DNA of 64,000 nucleotides from an uncultured Collinsella sp. GTDB lineage: Bacteria > Actinomycetota > Coriobacteriia > Coriobacteriales > Coriobacteriaceae. A model generated the notes under the pieces. That model was not told the DNA's origin, ran no database searches, and saw only the letters and a program-made list of their open reading frames with translations. The stretch covers positions 1-64,000 of the forward strand of contig CAAENX010000013.1 of assembly GCA_900757495.1 (NCBI GenBank). The letters are read 5' to 3'. Below are positions 52,012 to 60,710 of the stretch, in pieces (position 1 is the first letter of the stretch; each line of letters opens with the position of its first letter). The translations under genes and the position numbers were made by a program.

Positions 52012-53827
52012 AACCCTCATGGGCAGCATCCGCGACTATACGAAGGTCACGATCGCCACGCCGCTTTTGGTGCTCGGCGAGGTAATCTGCGAGATGATGA
52101 TCCCGTTTATCACTGCCAACTTGATCGACGCCATCAAAGACGGCGCCACCGTGGCCGAGATACTTCCCACTTCGGGCGTCCTCGTGCTCATCGCGTTGAT
52201 ATCGCTCGCCTTTGGTGCGGCAGCCGGCGTCACCTGTAGCCACGCAAGCTGCGGTTTTGCCAAAAACCTGCGTCAGGATCTGTTCTACAAGATCCAGACG
52301 TTCAGCTTTGCGAACATCGACGAGTTCTCGAGCTCCTCGCTCGTCACCCGCCTCACCACCGACATCAACAACGTGCAGCAGGCCTTTATGATGCTCATCC
52401 GCATCGCCGTGCGCTCGCCACTGGTGCTGGTCTTCGCCTTCGTCATGGCTTACGCCATGGGCGGCAGCGTCTCGTTTGTCTACCTGGCCATGATTCCACT
52501 GCTGGGCTTTGGCCTGTTCTTTATTATCTACAAGGTACGTCCGATCTTTGCCCGCGTGTTCCACAAGTACGACGCCCTTAACGAATCCGTCGAGGAAAAC
52601 GTCACCGGCATGCGCGTGGTCAAGAGCTATGTGCGCCAGGACTACGAGAAGGAAAAGTTCGCGACCGCTGCGCACGACGTACAGATGGACTTCACCCGCG
52701 CCGAGAAGCTCCTTGCCTTTAACAACCCCATGATGAACATCTGCGTCAACGGCGCGTTCGTCGTCATCATCTACTTGGGCTCCAAGCTCATCATCACGAG
52801 CCAGGGCACGCTGTTCGACGTGGGCCAGCTCTCCTCGACCTTTACCTATGGTTTCCAGATTCTCATGAGCCTGATGCAGCTGTCGATGATCTTTGTCATG
52901 GTGACCATGGCCGACGAATCGGCACACCGCATTGCCGAGGTGCTGGCCGCCGAGCCCACGATCGCCGATCCCGCCGAGCCCGTGCTCGAGGTTGCCGACG
53001 GTTCCATCGACTTTGACCACGTGAGCTTTAAGTATTCCGAGCACGCGAAGCGCCAGGCGCTCGACGACGTCGACCTGCATATTAAGAGCGGCGAGACCAT
53101 CGGCATCATCGGCGGAACCGGCTCGGCCAAGTCCACGCTCGTGAACCTGATCGCCCGCCTGTACGATGTCACCGAGGGCACCGTGCGCGTCGGCGGTGTG
53201 GACGTACGCAACTACGACCTGGACGCGCTGCGCCACCAGGTAGCCATGGTGCTGCAGAAAAACGTGCTGTTTAGCGGCACCATCGCCGAGAACCTGCGTT
53301 GGGGCGACCCGAATGCCACCGACGAGGAAGTCCGCGAGGCCGCACATCTGGCCTGCGCCGACGAGTTTGTCGACGGCTTCCCCAAGGACTACGACACCTG
53401 GATCGAACAGGGCGGCTCTAATGTTTCCGGCGGTCAGAAGCAGCGCCTGTGCATTGCGCGTGCTCTGCTGCGTCGCCCCAAGATCTTGATCCTGGACGAC
53501 TCCACGAGCGCCGTCGACACCAAGACCGACGCCAAGATCCGCGAGGGGCTGGCGAGCTATCTGCCCAACACGACCAAGCTCATCATCGCCCAGCGTATTA
53601 GCTCCGTGCAGGATGCCGATCGCATCATCGTCATGGAGGGCGGCCGCATCAAGGACATCGGCAACCACGACGAGCTGCTCAAGACGAGCGAGATCTACCG
53701 CGAGACCTTCACCTCGCAGAACAAGATGAGTGCCGAGGGCGAGGATGCGGGCGAGGCCGCTGCAGCCGGCACCGAGGCATCTGCATCGCAAGCCCAGACC
53801 CAGGAAGGAGGCGAGGCACATGAGTAA
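52004..53827 (+). CDS. ABC exporter half-transporter with degenerate catalytic site
   Basis: A 607-residue exporter subunit with six membrane helices (~1-320) and an ATPase domain. Walker A is GGTGSAKST (Ala where Gly is usual), signature NVSGGQKQRLCIARAL, and Walker B ends LILDDSTSAVD, with Asp in place of the catalytic Glu. That is the pattern of the non-canonical half of heterodimeric exporters (BmrC/LmrC-type). It overlaps marR by eight bases and its partner by eight bases. Confidence 0.94.
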   Translation: MIKTLMGSIRDYTKVTIATPLLVLGEVICEMMIPFITANLIDAIKDGATVAEILPTSGVLVLIALISLAFGAAAGVTCSHASCGFAKNLRQDLFYKIQTFSFANIDEFSSSSLVTRLTTDINNVQQAFMMLIRIAVRSPLVLVFAFVMAYAMGGSVSFVYLAMIPLLGFGLFFIIYKVRPIFARVFHKYDALNESVEENVTGMRVVKSYVRQDYEKEKFATAAHDVQMDFTRAEKLLAFNNPMMNICVNGAFVVIIYLGSKLIITSQGTLFDVGQLSSTFTYGFQILMSLMQLSMIFVMVTMADESAHRIAEVLAAEPTIADPAEPVLEVADGSIDFDHVSFKYSEHAKRQALDDVDLHIKSGETIGIIGGTGSAKSTLVNLIARLYDVTEGTVRVGGVDVRNYDLDALRHQVAMVLQKNVLFSGTIAENLRWGDPNATDEEVREAAHLACADEFVDGFPKDYDTWIEQGGSNVSGGQKQRLCIARALLRRPKILILDDSTSAVDTKTDAKIREGLASYLPNTTKLIIAQRISSVQDADRIIVMEGGRIKDIGNHDELLKTSEIYRETFTSQNKMSAEGEDAGEAAAAGTEASASQAQTQEGGEAHE

Positions 53828-55739
53828 GGCCACTACCGCCGAGCGCGCACGCAACCGCAAGGGCGGCACCATGTCGCGCCTCATCAAGACGCTCTTTGGC
53901 TTCTATCCTGTGCTTTTGCCCCTCGTCGTCGCCGGCGTGGTGCTCTGCGCCATCATCAACTCCATCGGCGCGACCTTCCTGCAGAGCGCCCTGCAAATTA
54001 TTAGCGAATCGTGGCAGTCAGGCGATTGGGAAGCCGCACAGCCCAAGATCGCACAGCTCGTGACCACCCTCGCCTGCATCTACGGCGTCGGCGTCCTGTC
54101 CTCGCTCTTCTGGAACCGCGCCATGGCTATCGTCACGCAGGGCTCGCTCGAGAAGCTGCGCGAGATGATGTTCAACCGCATGCAGGACCTGCCGATCCGC
54201 TACTTCGACACGCACCAGCGCGGCGATATCATGAGCCACTACACCAACGACATCGACACGCTGCGTCAGATGATCAGCCAGTCGCTGCCCAACCTGCTCA
54301 TGACGATCATCATCATCGTCACGGTGTTCTTTATCATGCTGTACTACAGCGTGTGGATGTGCCTGGTCATCATCGCCGGCGTCGCCTTTATGACCTTTAT
54401 GACCAAGCTGCTCGGCTCCAACTCCGCGCGCTTCTTCATTGCACAGCAGACCGAGCTCGGCGTGGTCGAGGGCCATATCGAGGAGGTCATGAACGGCCAG
54501 AAGGTCGTCAAGGCGTTCTGCCACGAGTCTGCCGCCGAGGCCGATTTTGACGAGCGCAACGAAAAGCTCTTCGAGGTCTCCCAGAAGGCCAACATGTACG
54601 CCAACATCCTCATGCCCATCCTTATGAACCTGGGCAACCTGCTCTACGTGCTGGTCGCACTGGCGGGCGGCATTTTCCTTGCGCTGGGCGTGCCCAACCT
54701 GAGCATCTCGGGCATGGCGCTGTCCATCTCCGTCGTGGTGCCGTTCCTCAACATGACCAAGCAGTTCTGCGGACAGATCGGCCAGATCTCGCAGCAGATC
54801 AACGCCGTGGTCATGGGCCTCGCCGGCGCCGACCGCATCTTTGAGCTCATCGACGAGAAGCCCGAGGCCGACGAAGGCTACGTGACACTCGTCAACGCGC
54901 AGGTCAACCCCGACACCTGGCAGCTCGAGGAGGCTGACCACCACACCGGCATGTGGGCGTGGAAACATCCGCACCGCGCAACCGGCGAGATCGAGTACGT
55001 GCCGCTGCGCGGCGACCTGGTCATGGACAACGTCGACTTTGGCTACACGCCCGACCACGAGGTGCTGCACGGCGTGTCCGTGTTTGCCAAGCCGGGCCAG
55101 AAGGTCGCGTTTGTCGGCGCCACCGGTGCCGGCAAGACGACCATCACCAACCTCATCAACCGCTTCTACGACATCGCCGACGGCAAGATCCGCTACGACG
55201 GCATCAACGTCAACAAGATCCGCAAGGCTGACCTGCGTCGAAGCCTGGGCGTCGTGCTGCAGGACGTGAACCTGTTCACCGGCACCGTGATGGATAACAT
55301 CCGCTACGGCAACCTGAGCGCTACCGACGAGGAGTGCATCGCGGCGGCCAAGCTCGCGGGCGCGGACGACTTTATCACCCGCCTGCCCGACGGCTATGAC
55401 ACCATGCTCACCGGCAACGGCGCCCAGCTGTCGCAGGGCCAGCGCCAGCTGATTTCGATCGCGCGCGCCGCCGTGGCCGATCCGCCGGCGATGATTCTGG
55501 ACGAGGCCACGTCGAGCATCGACACCCGCACCGAGGCCATCGTGCAGGCGGGCATGGACAAGCTCATGGAGGGCCGCACGACGTTTGTCATCGCGCACCG
55601 TCTCTCCACCGTGCGCAACTCCGACGCAATCATCTGTCTGGATCACGGCCGCATCATCGAGCGCGGCAACCACGACGAGCTGATCGCTAAGCGCGGGTAT
55701 TACTACCAGCTGTATACCGGTGCGTTTGAGCTCGAGTAG
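53820..55739 (+). CDS. ABC exporter half-transporter with canonical ATPase
   Basis: A 639-residue partner subunit. The membrane domain is ~20-340; then comes a ~50-residue insertion (EEADHHTGMWAWKHPHR) before the ATPase. Walker A is GATGAGKTT and Walker B MILDEATSSID with the catalytic Glu, while the signature is QLSQGQRQ (weaker). With the preceding gene it forms a heterodimeric multidrug-type exporter with one functional and one degenerate site. AAGGAGG lies upstream of the ATG. Confidence 0.95.
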   Translation: MSKATTAERARNRKGGTMSRLIKTLFGFYPVLLPLVVAGVVLCAIINSIGATFLQSALQIISESWQSGDWEAAQPKIAQLVTTLACIYGVGVLSSLFWNRAMAIVTQGSLEKLREMMFNRMQDLPIRYFDTHQRGDIMSHYTNDIDTLRQMISQSLPNLLMTIIIIVTVFFIMLYYSVWMCLVIIAGVAFMTFMTKLLGSNSARFFIAQQTELGVVEGHIEEVMNGQKVVKAFCHESAAEADFDERNEKLFEVSQKANMYANILMPILMNLGNLLYVLVALAGGIFLALGVPNLSISGMALSISVVVPFLNMTKQFCGQIGQISQQINAVVMGLAGADRIFELIDEKPEADEGYVTLVNAQVNPDTWQLEEADHHTGMWAWKHPHRATGEIEYVPLRGDLVMDNVDFGYTPDHEVLHGVSVFAKPGQKVAFVGATGAGKTTITNLINRFYDIADGKIRYDGINVNKIRKADLRRSLGVVLQDVNLFTGTVMDNIRYGNLSATDEECIAAAKLAGADDFITRLPDGYDTMLTGNGAQLSQGQRQLISIARAAVADPPAMILDEATSSIDTRTEAIVQAGMDKLMEGRTTFVIAHRLSTVRNSDAIICLDHGRIIERGNHDELIAKRGYYYQLYTGAFELE

Positions 55740-55753
55740 GACCAGTTACTGAC

Positions 55754-55861
55754 GGAGGGTGCCCCGGGGGCGGCGGGGTAATTCCTCCGTGCTCAAACAT
55801 TCTCGCTGCGCTGCGAAACTGCGCGCGGAGGAAATACCCCGCCGCCCCCGGGGCACCCTCC
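55754..55861. repeat. Long GC-rich palindrome after the ABC exporter
   Basis: Arms of about 35 bases (55754-55789 and 55826-55861), starting GGAGGGTGCCCCGGGG and ending TTCCTCCG, with one or two differences and a ~36-base loop. No coding frame fits it. It lies 14 bases after the exporter stop. Confidence 0.85.
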
Positions 55862-55904
55862 TGCGCGCAATCAGCCCGTCGTTTAAAACGGAATAAAGGT
55901 TAGT

Positions 55905-55936
55905 GAGGCCCTGGCCGTTTGGCCAGGGCCTCGTTT
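55905..55936 (+). terminator. Bidirectional-looking terminator between the ABC exporter and LysR genes
   Basis: GAGGCCCTGGCC and its exact complement around GTTT, followed by GTTTTG, between two convergent genes. Confidence 0.75.
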
Positions 55937-55944
55937 TGTGTGAG

Positions 55945-56823
55945 CTACTTGAGGAGTTGGGCCATGGCGTTGACGAATTTTTGTACTTGGAGGGTTGGCT
56001 CGAGCGGGTAGTGCAGAAAGACCGGCACCTCACGGCCGCACAGGAACGGCACGCCCACAAAGGCCGGGTGCACGCCCGACCACGCTCCGCAGGTGAGCAC
56101 CGCGTCGCCCTTTTCCTCCGCCTCGTTAAAAAGCGCAAAGTCAAAGCTGTCCACGTCGATCACGTCCACGCCGCCGTCGGCCAAAAGATCGATACGCAGG
56201 CTGTCCATGGCGTCGTTGCCGTGACGAAGCACGCGCAGGCGCATACCCTCCAGGTCGGCAACCGTGATGCGCGTCTTGCGCGCGAGTCGGCTTGTGCGCG
56301 GCACGTCGATATAAAACGGCACGGTAACGATGCGAAGCTTTTGGCAGGCGTCTCCCCAGCGCGGGGTTGAAAAACTCGACTGGACTACATCCACCTCGCG
56401 ACCCAGGCTGCGCATGACGGTTTCACGCTCGTCATAGAGGTCACTTACCGGCACGATCTCAAATCGCAGCGACGGTTCCAAATCGTGGATGCCCGACCAC
56501 ATCGACAACGTCTGGCGCCCCGGGCACATCATCGACACGCCCAGGCGCACGGCGCCGCCATCGCCCGCCGCGCGTCGGGCGCGGCGCAACGCGTCCTCGG
56601 ACTGGCGCATGATCGAGCGCGCATCGTCCACCAGCAGAGCACCCGCCGGCGTCACCTTGACGCCCGAGTGCGAGCGCTCGAACAGCGTGATGCCGAACTC
56701 GGCCTCGAAGCCCGAAACCTGCTTGACGAGTGCCGGCGTCGACACGCGCAGCTTTGCCGCGGCACGCGAGAAACTTCCCAGCTCCGCGGCGGCCGAAATA
56801 GCGTCAAGTCGTCGATCGTACAC
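55945..56823 (-). CDS. LysR-family transcriptional regulator
   Basis: A ~292-residue regulator. The N-terminal winged helix is YDRRLDAISAAAELGSFSRAA (HTH about 15-35), and the C-terminal two-lobed effector domain starts near residue 90. The GTG at 56823 with GGGAG upstream is preferred to a GTG 11 codons earlier. It is divergent from the SDR-MFS-Gfo cluster and probably controls it in response to a pathway metabolite. Confidence 0.92.
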   Translation of the reverse strand: MYDRRLDAISAAAELGSFSRAAAKLRVSTPALVKQVSGFEAEFGITLFERSHSGVKVTPAGALLVDDARSIMRQSEDALRRARRAAGDGGAVRLGVSMMCPGRQTLSMWSGIHDLEPSLRFEIVPVSDLYDERETVMRSLGREVDVVQSSFSTPRWGDACQKLRIVTVPFYIDVPRTSRLARKTRITVADLEGMRLRVLRHGNDAMDSLRIDLLADGGVDVIDVDSFDFALFNEAEEKGDAVLTCGAWSGVHPAFVGVPFLCGREVPVFLHYPLEPTLQVQKFVNAMAQLLK

Positions 56824-56894
56824 GTCAATCTCCCGTTTTCGCACGCGCGGGCCCACAGCACCGCAGGGGGTCGTTTTCGCAGGTCACGCGCTCA

Positions 56895-56937
56895 ATTGAG
56901 AACAAACCTCAATATACAGTGTAAACCTACGGTTAAC
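56895..56937. promoter_or_regulatory. Candidate LysR-type binding sites
   Basis: ATTGAG-N7-CTCAAT (56895-56913) fits the T-N11-A rule of LysR sites, and a second inverted repeat GTAAACC-TAC-GGTTAAC (56921-56937, one mismatch) follows. Both lie between the divergent LysR and SDR genes. Confidence 0.6.
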
Positions 56938-57056
56938 GTCATTCTAACAAATATGCAATTCACCTGCGCGAACGCTAAGCATACGATAACCAGCGAAAAC
57001 CACGTGGGTCGGTTAATGGGAGCGACCCACCGGGAGGCACAAGAAGGGAAGTTCCT

Positions 57057-57938
57057 ATGAGCAATTGGCTTAAGCTCGAGGGCGATGTTTGCGCCGTGAC
57101 CGGCGCGCTCGGCGGCATGGGCGTCGAGATTTGCCGCGAGTTCGCCCGCAATGGCGCCAACGTCGTCCTGCTCGACCTGGACGAGGAGAAGGTCAAGGCC
57201 GCTGCCGCCGACCTCGCTGCCGAGTTTGGCATCCACGCCGAGGGCTACAAGATGAACGCCACCGACGAGGCCGAGGTTCAGGCCGCCGTCGACGCCACCA
57301 TCGCCAACTTCGGCCGCGTCGACGTCCTCGTCAACACCGCCGGCATCCTGCGCTTCGCAGCCATGGAGGACCTGCCGCTCTCCGACTGGAACGAGGTCAT
57401 CAACGTCAACCTCACCGGCTACTTCATCACTTCGCAGCGCTTTGGTCGCGAGATGATCAAGGCCGGCCAGGGCCGCCTGGTGCACATCTCGACCGTCGCC
57501 AGCCACTCCCCCGAGACGTTCTCGGGCGTGTACAGCTCCACCAAGGCGGGCGTCAACATGATGTCCAAGATGCTCGCTGCCGAGTGGGGCCCTTACGGCG
57601 TGCGCTCCAACTGCGTCGAGCCCTGCTTCGTCAAGACCCCCATGTCGGCGAGCTTTTACGCCGACCCCGAGGTCGAGAAGAGCCGCAGCCGCCTGATCGC
57701 CACGCGCCGCATCGGCGAGGTCAGCGATATCGCCAACGCCGTCATGTTCCTGGCGTCCAAGCGCTCGGACTTTACCACCGGCGACGCCATCAAGGTCGAC
57801 GGCGGCTTCTCCAACATGATGGGTGACCTCACCGCCAAGCCCGGCGGCCGTCGCGCTTATGCCGACAACTACCTCAAGAACAAGGGTGTCGAGCTTTGGT
57901 CCGACGAGTCCGGCGTCGCAAAGCCGACTGACCAGTAA
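57057..57938 (+). CDS. SDR-family oxidoreductase
   Basis: A 293-residue short-chain dehydrogenase. The cofactor loop is TGALGGMG, with D residues after it (LLDLDEE) that favour NAD+ over NADP+. NTAG, the catalytic Ser in STVASHS, and YSSTK are present. The ~25-residue C-terminal extension is unusual. It is the first gene of a cluster with an MFS importer and a Gfo/Idh dehydrogenase, behind a LysR gene. This suggests oxidation of an alcohol or sugar-like carbon source. Confidence 0.9.
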   Translation: MSNWLKLEGDVCAVTGALGGMGVEICREFARNGANVVLLDLDEEKVKAAAADLAAEFGIHAEGYKMNATDEAEVQAAVDATIANFGRVDVLVNTAGILRFAAMEDLPLSDWNEVINVNLTGYFITSQRFGREMIKAGQGRLVHISTVASHSPETFSGVYSSTKAGVNMMSKMLAAEWGPYGVRSNCVEPCFVKTPMSASFYADPEVEKSRSRLIATRRIGEVSDIANAVMFLASKRSDFTTGDAIKVDGGFSNMMGDLTAKPGGRRAYADNYLKNKGVELWSDESGVAKPTDQ

Positions 57939-58023
57939 ACAAGCCCGGTAGAAAGGGGCGCGGGGCAAGCACCTCAGCGGCGTTTGCCCCTCCCCTCCCC
58001 CCGCATCGATTAGAAAGAGTCCA

Positions 58024-59280
58024 ATGGCTTCCACCAACTCCAACAAGGGTCGCGCCGTCGTGCTTTCCGCCGCGTGCGTCACCATGTTCTTCATCAGCTC
58101 CATCGCGCTGTATTCCGTCGTGAGCAAGAACCTGCTCGCCGTCTACCCCGAGTGGTCCAGCGCCCTTACCTGGGCTTTCCCGGTCTTTCAGACCATCATG
58201 GCCGTGACGGGCATCTTCGCCGGTCGCATCTCCGATAAGATCGGCCCGCGCAACGTCGTGATCGCCGCCGCCGTGTGCTACGGCTTGGGCTGGTTCATGT
58301 CCGGCACCGTCACCGAGCCGTGGCAGTTCTACCTGTGGTTCTCGCTCGTCGCCGCCATCGGCAACGGCCTGGGTTACAACCCGGCGCTCACCACCGGCCA
58401 AAAGTGGTTTATCGACAAGAAGGGCCTCGCCTCCGGCATTACGCTCGCCGCTTCGACCGCCGGCCCCGCCGTGCTGTCCCCGGTGCTCGCCTCACTGCTC
58501 ATCCCGAGCCTGGGCATCTTTGGCGCCCTCAAGGCACTCGGCGTCATCTTCTTTGTGACGATCGCCGCCTCCGCCCTGTTCCTGAAGGCCCCCGAGGCCG
58601 GCTGGCTGCCCGAGGGCTTCGAGGCCCCCAAGGGCGGCGCACATGCCGGCACCTTCGGCGACCTCACCCCGGGCGAGATGGTCAAGACCCCGCGCTTCTG
58701 GGTCCTCATCGTCACCTTCGCCTTTGCCGCCACCGCGGGTACCCTGCTCGTGGGCAAGGTTGCCTCCATCGCCGCCGTCCAGCTCTTCGCCGACCCCACG
58801 AGCGCCGCGGCTGTCGCCCTCGGCGGCGTGGTGGTCTCCGTCAACACCTGCGCCAACCTGGTCGGCCGTCTGTCCTTTGGCCAGATCATCGACAAGCTCG
58901 GCGCCTACAAGTCGCTGCTCATCAGCCTTGTCGTCACCATCGTCGCGCTCGTCATCATGTCGATGAGCTTTACGCAGAGCATGTTCTTTGTGGCACTCGC
59001 CCTGCTCGGCTTTAGCTTTGGCGCCCTGCTCGTCATCTACCCGCCGCTCACCGGTGGCGCCTTCGGTACCAGCAACATCGGCGTCAACTACGGCATCATG
59101 TTTTTGGGTTACGCCGCCTCCACCTGGATCAGCCAGCCCATCACCGCCGTGCTGTATCACGCCGAGGCCGGCAGCGCCGCCTACCAGCAGTCCTTCTACG
59201 GCGCCATTGTGATCGCCGCCATCGCCGTCGTGCTCACCGTCTACATGATGGTCTCCGACAGCAAGAAGAAGTCCGCCTAG
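58024..59280 (+). CDS. MFS transporter, OFA (oxalate/formate antiporter-like) family
   Basis: A 418-residue 12-helix transporter. The first half has ALTWAFPVFQTIMAVTGIFAGRISDKIGPRNVV (motif A-like GRISDKIGPR), NGLGYNPALTTGQKWFIDKKGLASGI and the OFA-like LAASTAGPAVLSPVLA; the second half has GRLSFGQIIDKLGAYKS. The OFA group carries small carboxylates and similar anions. It is placed between two dehydrogenases and so probably imports their substrate. Confidence 0.87.
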   Translation: MASTNSNKGRAVVLSAACVTMFFISSIALYSVVSKNLLAVYPEWSSALTWAFPVFQTIMAVTGIFAGRISDKIGPRNVVIAAAVCYGLGWFMSGTVTEPWQFYLWFSLVAAIGNGLGYNPALTTGQKWFIDKKGLASGITLAASTAGPAVLSPVLASLLIPSLGIFGALKALGVIFFVTIAASALFLKAPEAGWLPEGFEAPKGGAHAGTFGDLTPGEMVKTPRFWVLIVTFAFAATAGTLLVGKVASIAAVQLFADPTSAAAVALGGVVVSVNTCANLVGRLSFGQIIDKLGAYKSLLISLVVTIVALVIMSMSFTQSMFFVALALLGFSFGALLVIYPPLTGGAFGTSNIGVNYGIMFLGYAASTWISQPITAVLYHAEAGSAAYQQSFYGAIVIAAIAVVLTVYMMVSDSKKKSA

Positions 59281-59288
59281 TTTTACCG

Positions 59289-59319
59289 ATGCGACAAAGG
59301 GACTGTCCCTTTGTCGCAT
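59289..59319. repeat. R2 palindrome between the MFS and Gfo/Idh genes
   Basis: A perfect form of the family: ATGCGACAAAGGG, centre ACTGT, then CCCTTTGTCGCAT, eight bases after the MFS stop. It is inside a likely operon, so it could act as partial terminator or mRNA stabiliser. Confidence 0.85.
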
Positions 59320-59349
59320 TTCACCGGTCACCAGTATTAAGGAGTCGAA

Positions 59350-60390
59350 ATGTCTGAGCTCAACCCCGTCCGCATTGCCGTTATCGGCGCCGGCGCCATG
59401 GGCCGCAACCACATCCGCTTTGTCACCGAGGAGCCCGAGGCCGAGCTCGTCGCCATCGCTGACGCCTTTGAGGGCGCCCGCGCCACGGCCGAGGCCGCCG
59501 GCGTGCCGTTTTATACCGATCCCGCCCAGATGATGGACGAGGTCAAGCCCGAGGCCGTCATTATCGCCACCCCCAACAACCTGCACCTGGGCGTTGCCCG
59601 CGAGGCCATCAAGCGCAACATCGTGCCGCTGGTCGAAAAGCCGATCTCCAACGACCTCGAGGATGCCCAGGCCTTCGCCGCCGAGGCCGAGACCGCCGGC
59701 GTGCCCGTGCTCGTGGGTCAGCACCGTCGCCACAACCCCTTCGTCAACAAGGCCAAGGAGATCATCGAGTCCGGCGAGCTGGGCAAGCTCACCGTGTCGA
59801 GCTTCCACTACATGATCTATAAGAATGACGAGTACTTCGATGTCGAGTGGCGCCGCAAGAAGGGTGCCGGCCCGATTCTGGTCAACCTGGTGCACGACGT
59901 CGACCTGCTCCGTTACCTGCTGGGCGAGCCCGTTGCCGTCCAGGGTATGCAGTCCAGCGCCGCCCGCGGTTTTGAGACCGAGGACTCCGCCGTGGTCAAC
60001 GTTCGCTTTGCCGATGGCGCGCTCGCGAGCATGACCATCTCCGACGCCACCGCCAGCCCCTGGAACTGGGAGGCGACCGCCCGCGAGGACCCGCAGTACC
60101 GCCCCTTCGACGCCGATGCCTACTTCATCGGCGGCACTAAAGGCGCCCTGTCGCTGCCCCGCCTGCACCAGTTCTCCTACGACGGCGCCTCCAACTGGCA
60201 TAAGCCGCTGCAGATGGAGATTCCTGCCGTCGACCCGGCGCTGCCGCACATGATGCAGCTCAAGCACTTTGTGAAGGTTGTCCGCCGCGAGGTCGAGCCC
60301 GTCGTGACCCCCGCCGATAACGTCAAGACGCTCACGCTTCTCAACGCCATCAAGGAGGCCGCCGAGACCGGCCAGCTCGTCGAGCTGTAA
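59350..60390 (+). CDS. Gfo/Idh/MocA-family oxidoreductase
   Basis: A 346-residue NAD(P)-dependent sugar/polyol dehydrogenase. N-terminal Rossmann loop is GAGAMGRNH, the catalytic Lys is in VEKPISND, and HDVDLLRYLLG is the substrate-side helix. Its substrate is not known. AAGGAG precedes the ATG. With the SDR and the OFA-type transporter it likely forms a catabolic route; two sequential oxidations of an inositol- or hydroxy-acid-like compound are possible. Confidence 0.9.
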   Translation: MSELNPVRIAVIGAGAMGRNHIRFVTEEPEAELVAIADAFEGARATAEAAGVPFYTDPAQMMDEVKPEAVIIATPNNLHLGVAREAIKRNIVPLVEKPISNDLEDAQAFAAEAETAGVPVLVGQHRRHNPFVNKAKEIIESGELGKLTVSSFHYMIYKNDEYFDVEWRRKKGAGPILVNLVHDVDLLRYLLGEPVAVQGMQSSAARGFETEDSAVVNVRFADGALASMTISDATASPWNWEATAREDPQYRPFDADAYFIGGTKGALSLPRLHQFSYDGASNWHKPLQMEIPAVDPALPHMMQLKHFVKVVRREVEPVVTPADNVKTLTLLNAIKEAAETGQLVEL

Positions 60391-60461
60391 TGCCCCAGGG
60401 CGGATCGCGGCAAACCCCCTACCGAGTCCCTCGGTCTGCCCTCGACAAGCCCCTCTTCTTT

Positions 60462-60496
60462 GCCCCGCGAGCAGCCTCCTGCCCGCGGGGCTTTTT
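60462..60496 (+). terminator. Intrinsic terminator of the SDR-MFS-Gfo cluster
   Basis: GCCCCGCG and CGCGGGGC arms around a 14-base loop, followed by TTTTT, 70 bases after the Gfo/Idh stop. Confidence 0.85.
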
Positions 60497-60509
60497 GGGC
60501 TACTTTGAG

Positions 60510-60587
60510 GATGATTTTTCTGGGACGGGGATTTAATAATCATTGTGTACCTGATGATTATTAAATCCCCGTCCCAGAAAAATCATC
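60510..60587. repeat. 33-base perfect inverted repeat
   Basis: GATGATTTTTCTGGGACGGG continuing to ATAATCA (60510-60542) matches its exact complement at 60555-60587 with a 12-base loop. No gene lies within. A partial GAGCCCCGTCCCA follows at 60618, so the sequence may be part of a family. Confidence 0.85.
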
Positions 60588-60710
60588 GGGTAGGCCGGAC
60601 GCCAAAAGTAGCTAAAAGAGCCCCGTCCCAAAATGACTACTTGGGTGGAGTGGCGGGTGGTATCCTTGGTAGCCCTGTGCTGCAAACGCACCTTAAACGC
60701 AAGGAGTACC

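Noticed and set aside
51935..53887. 650-codon minus-strand frame
   Set aside because: Antisense to the first ABC half-transporter; His/Asp/Val-rich shadow sequence without domains.
58492..60543. 683-codon minus-strand frame
   Set aside because: Antisense to the MFS and Gfo/Idh genes; Gly/Asp/His-rich shadow sequence.
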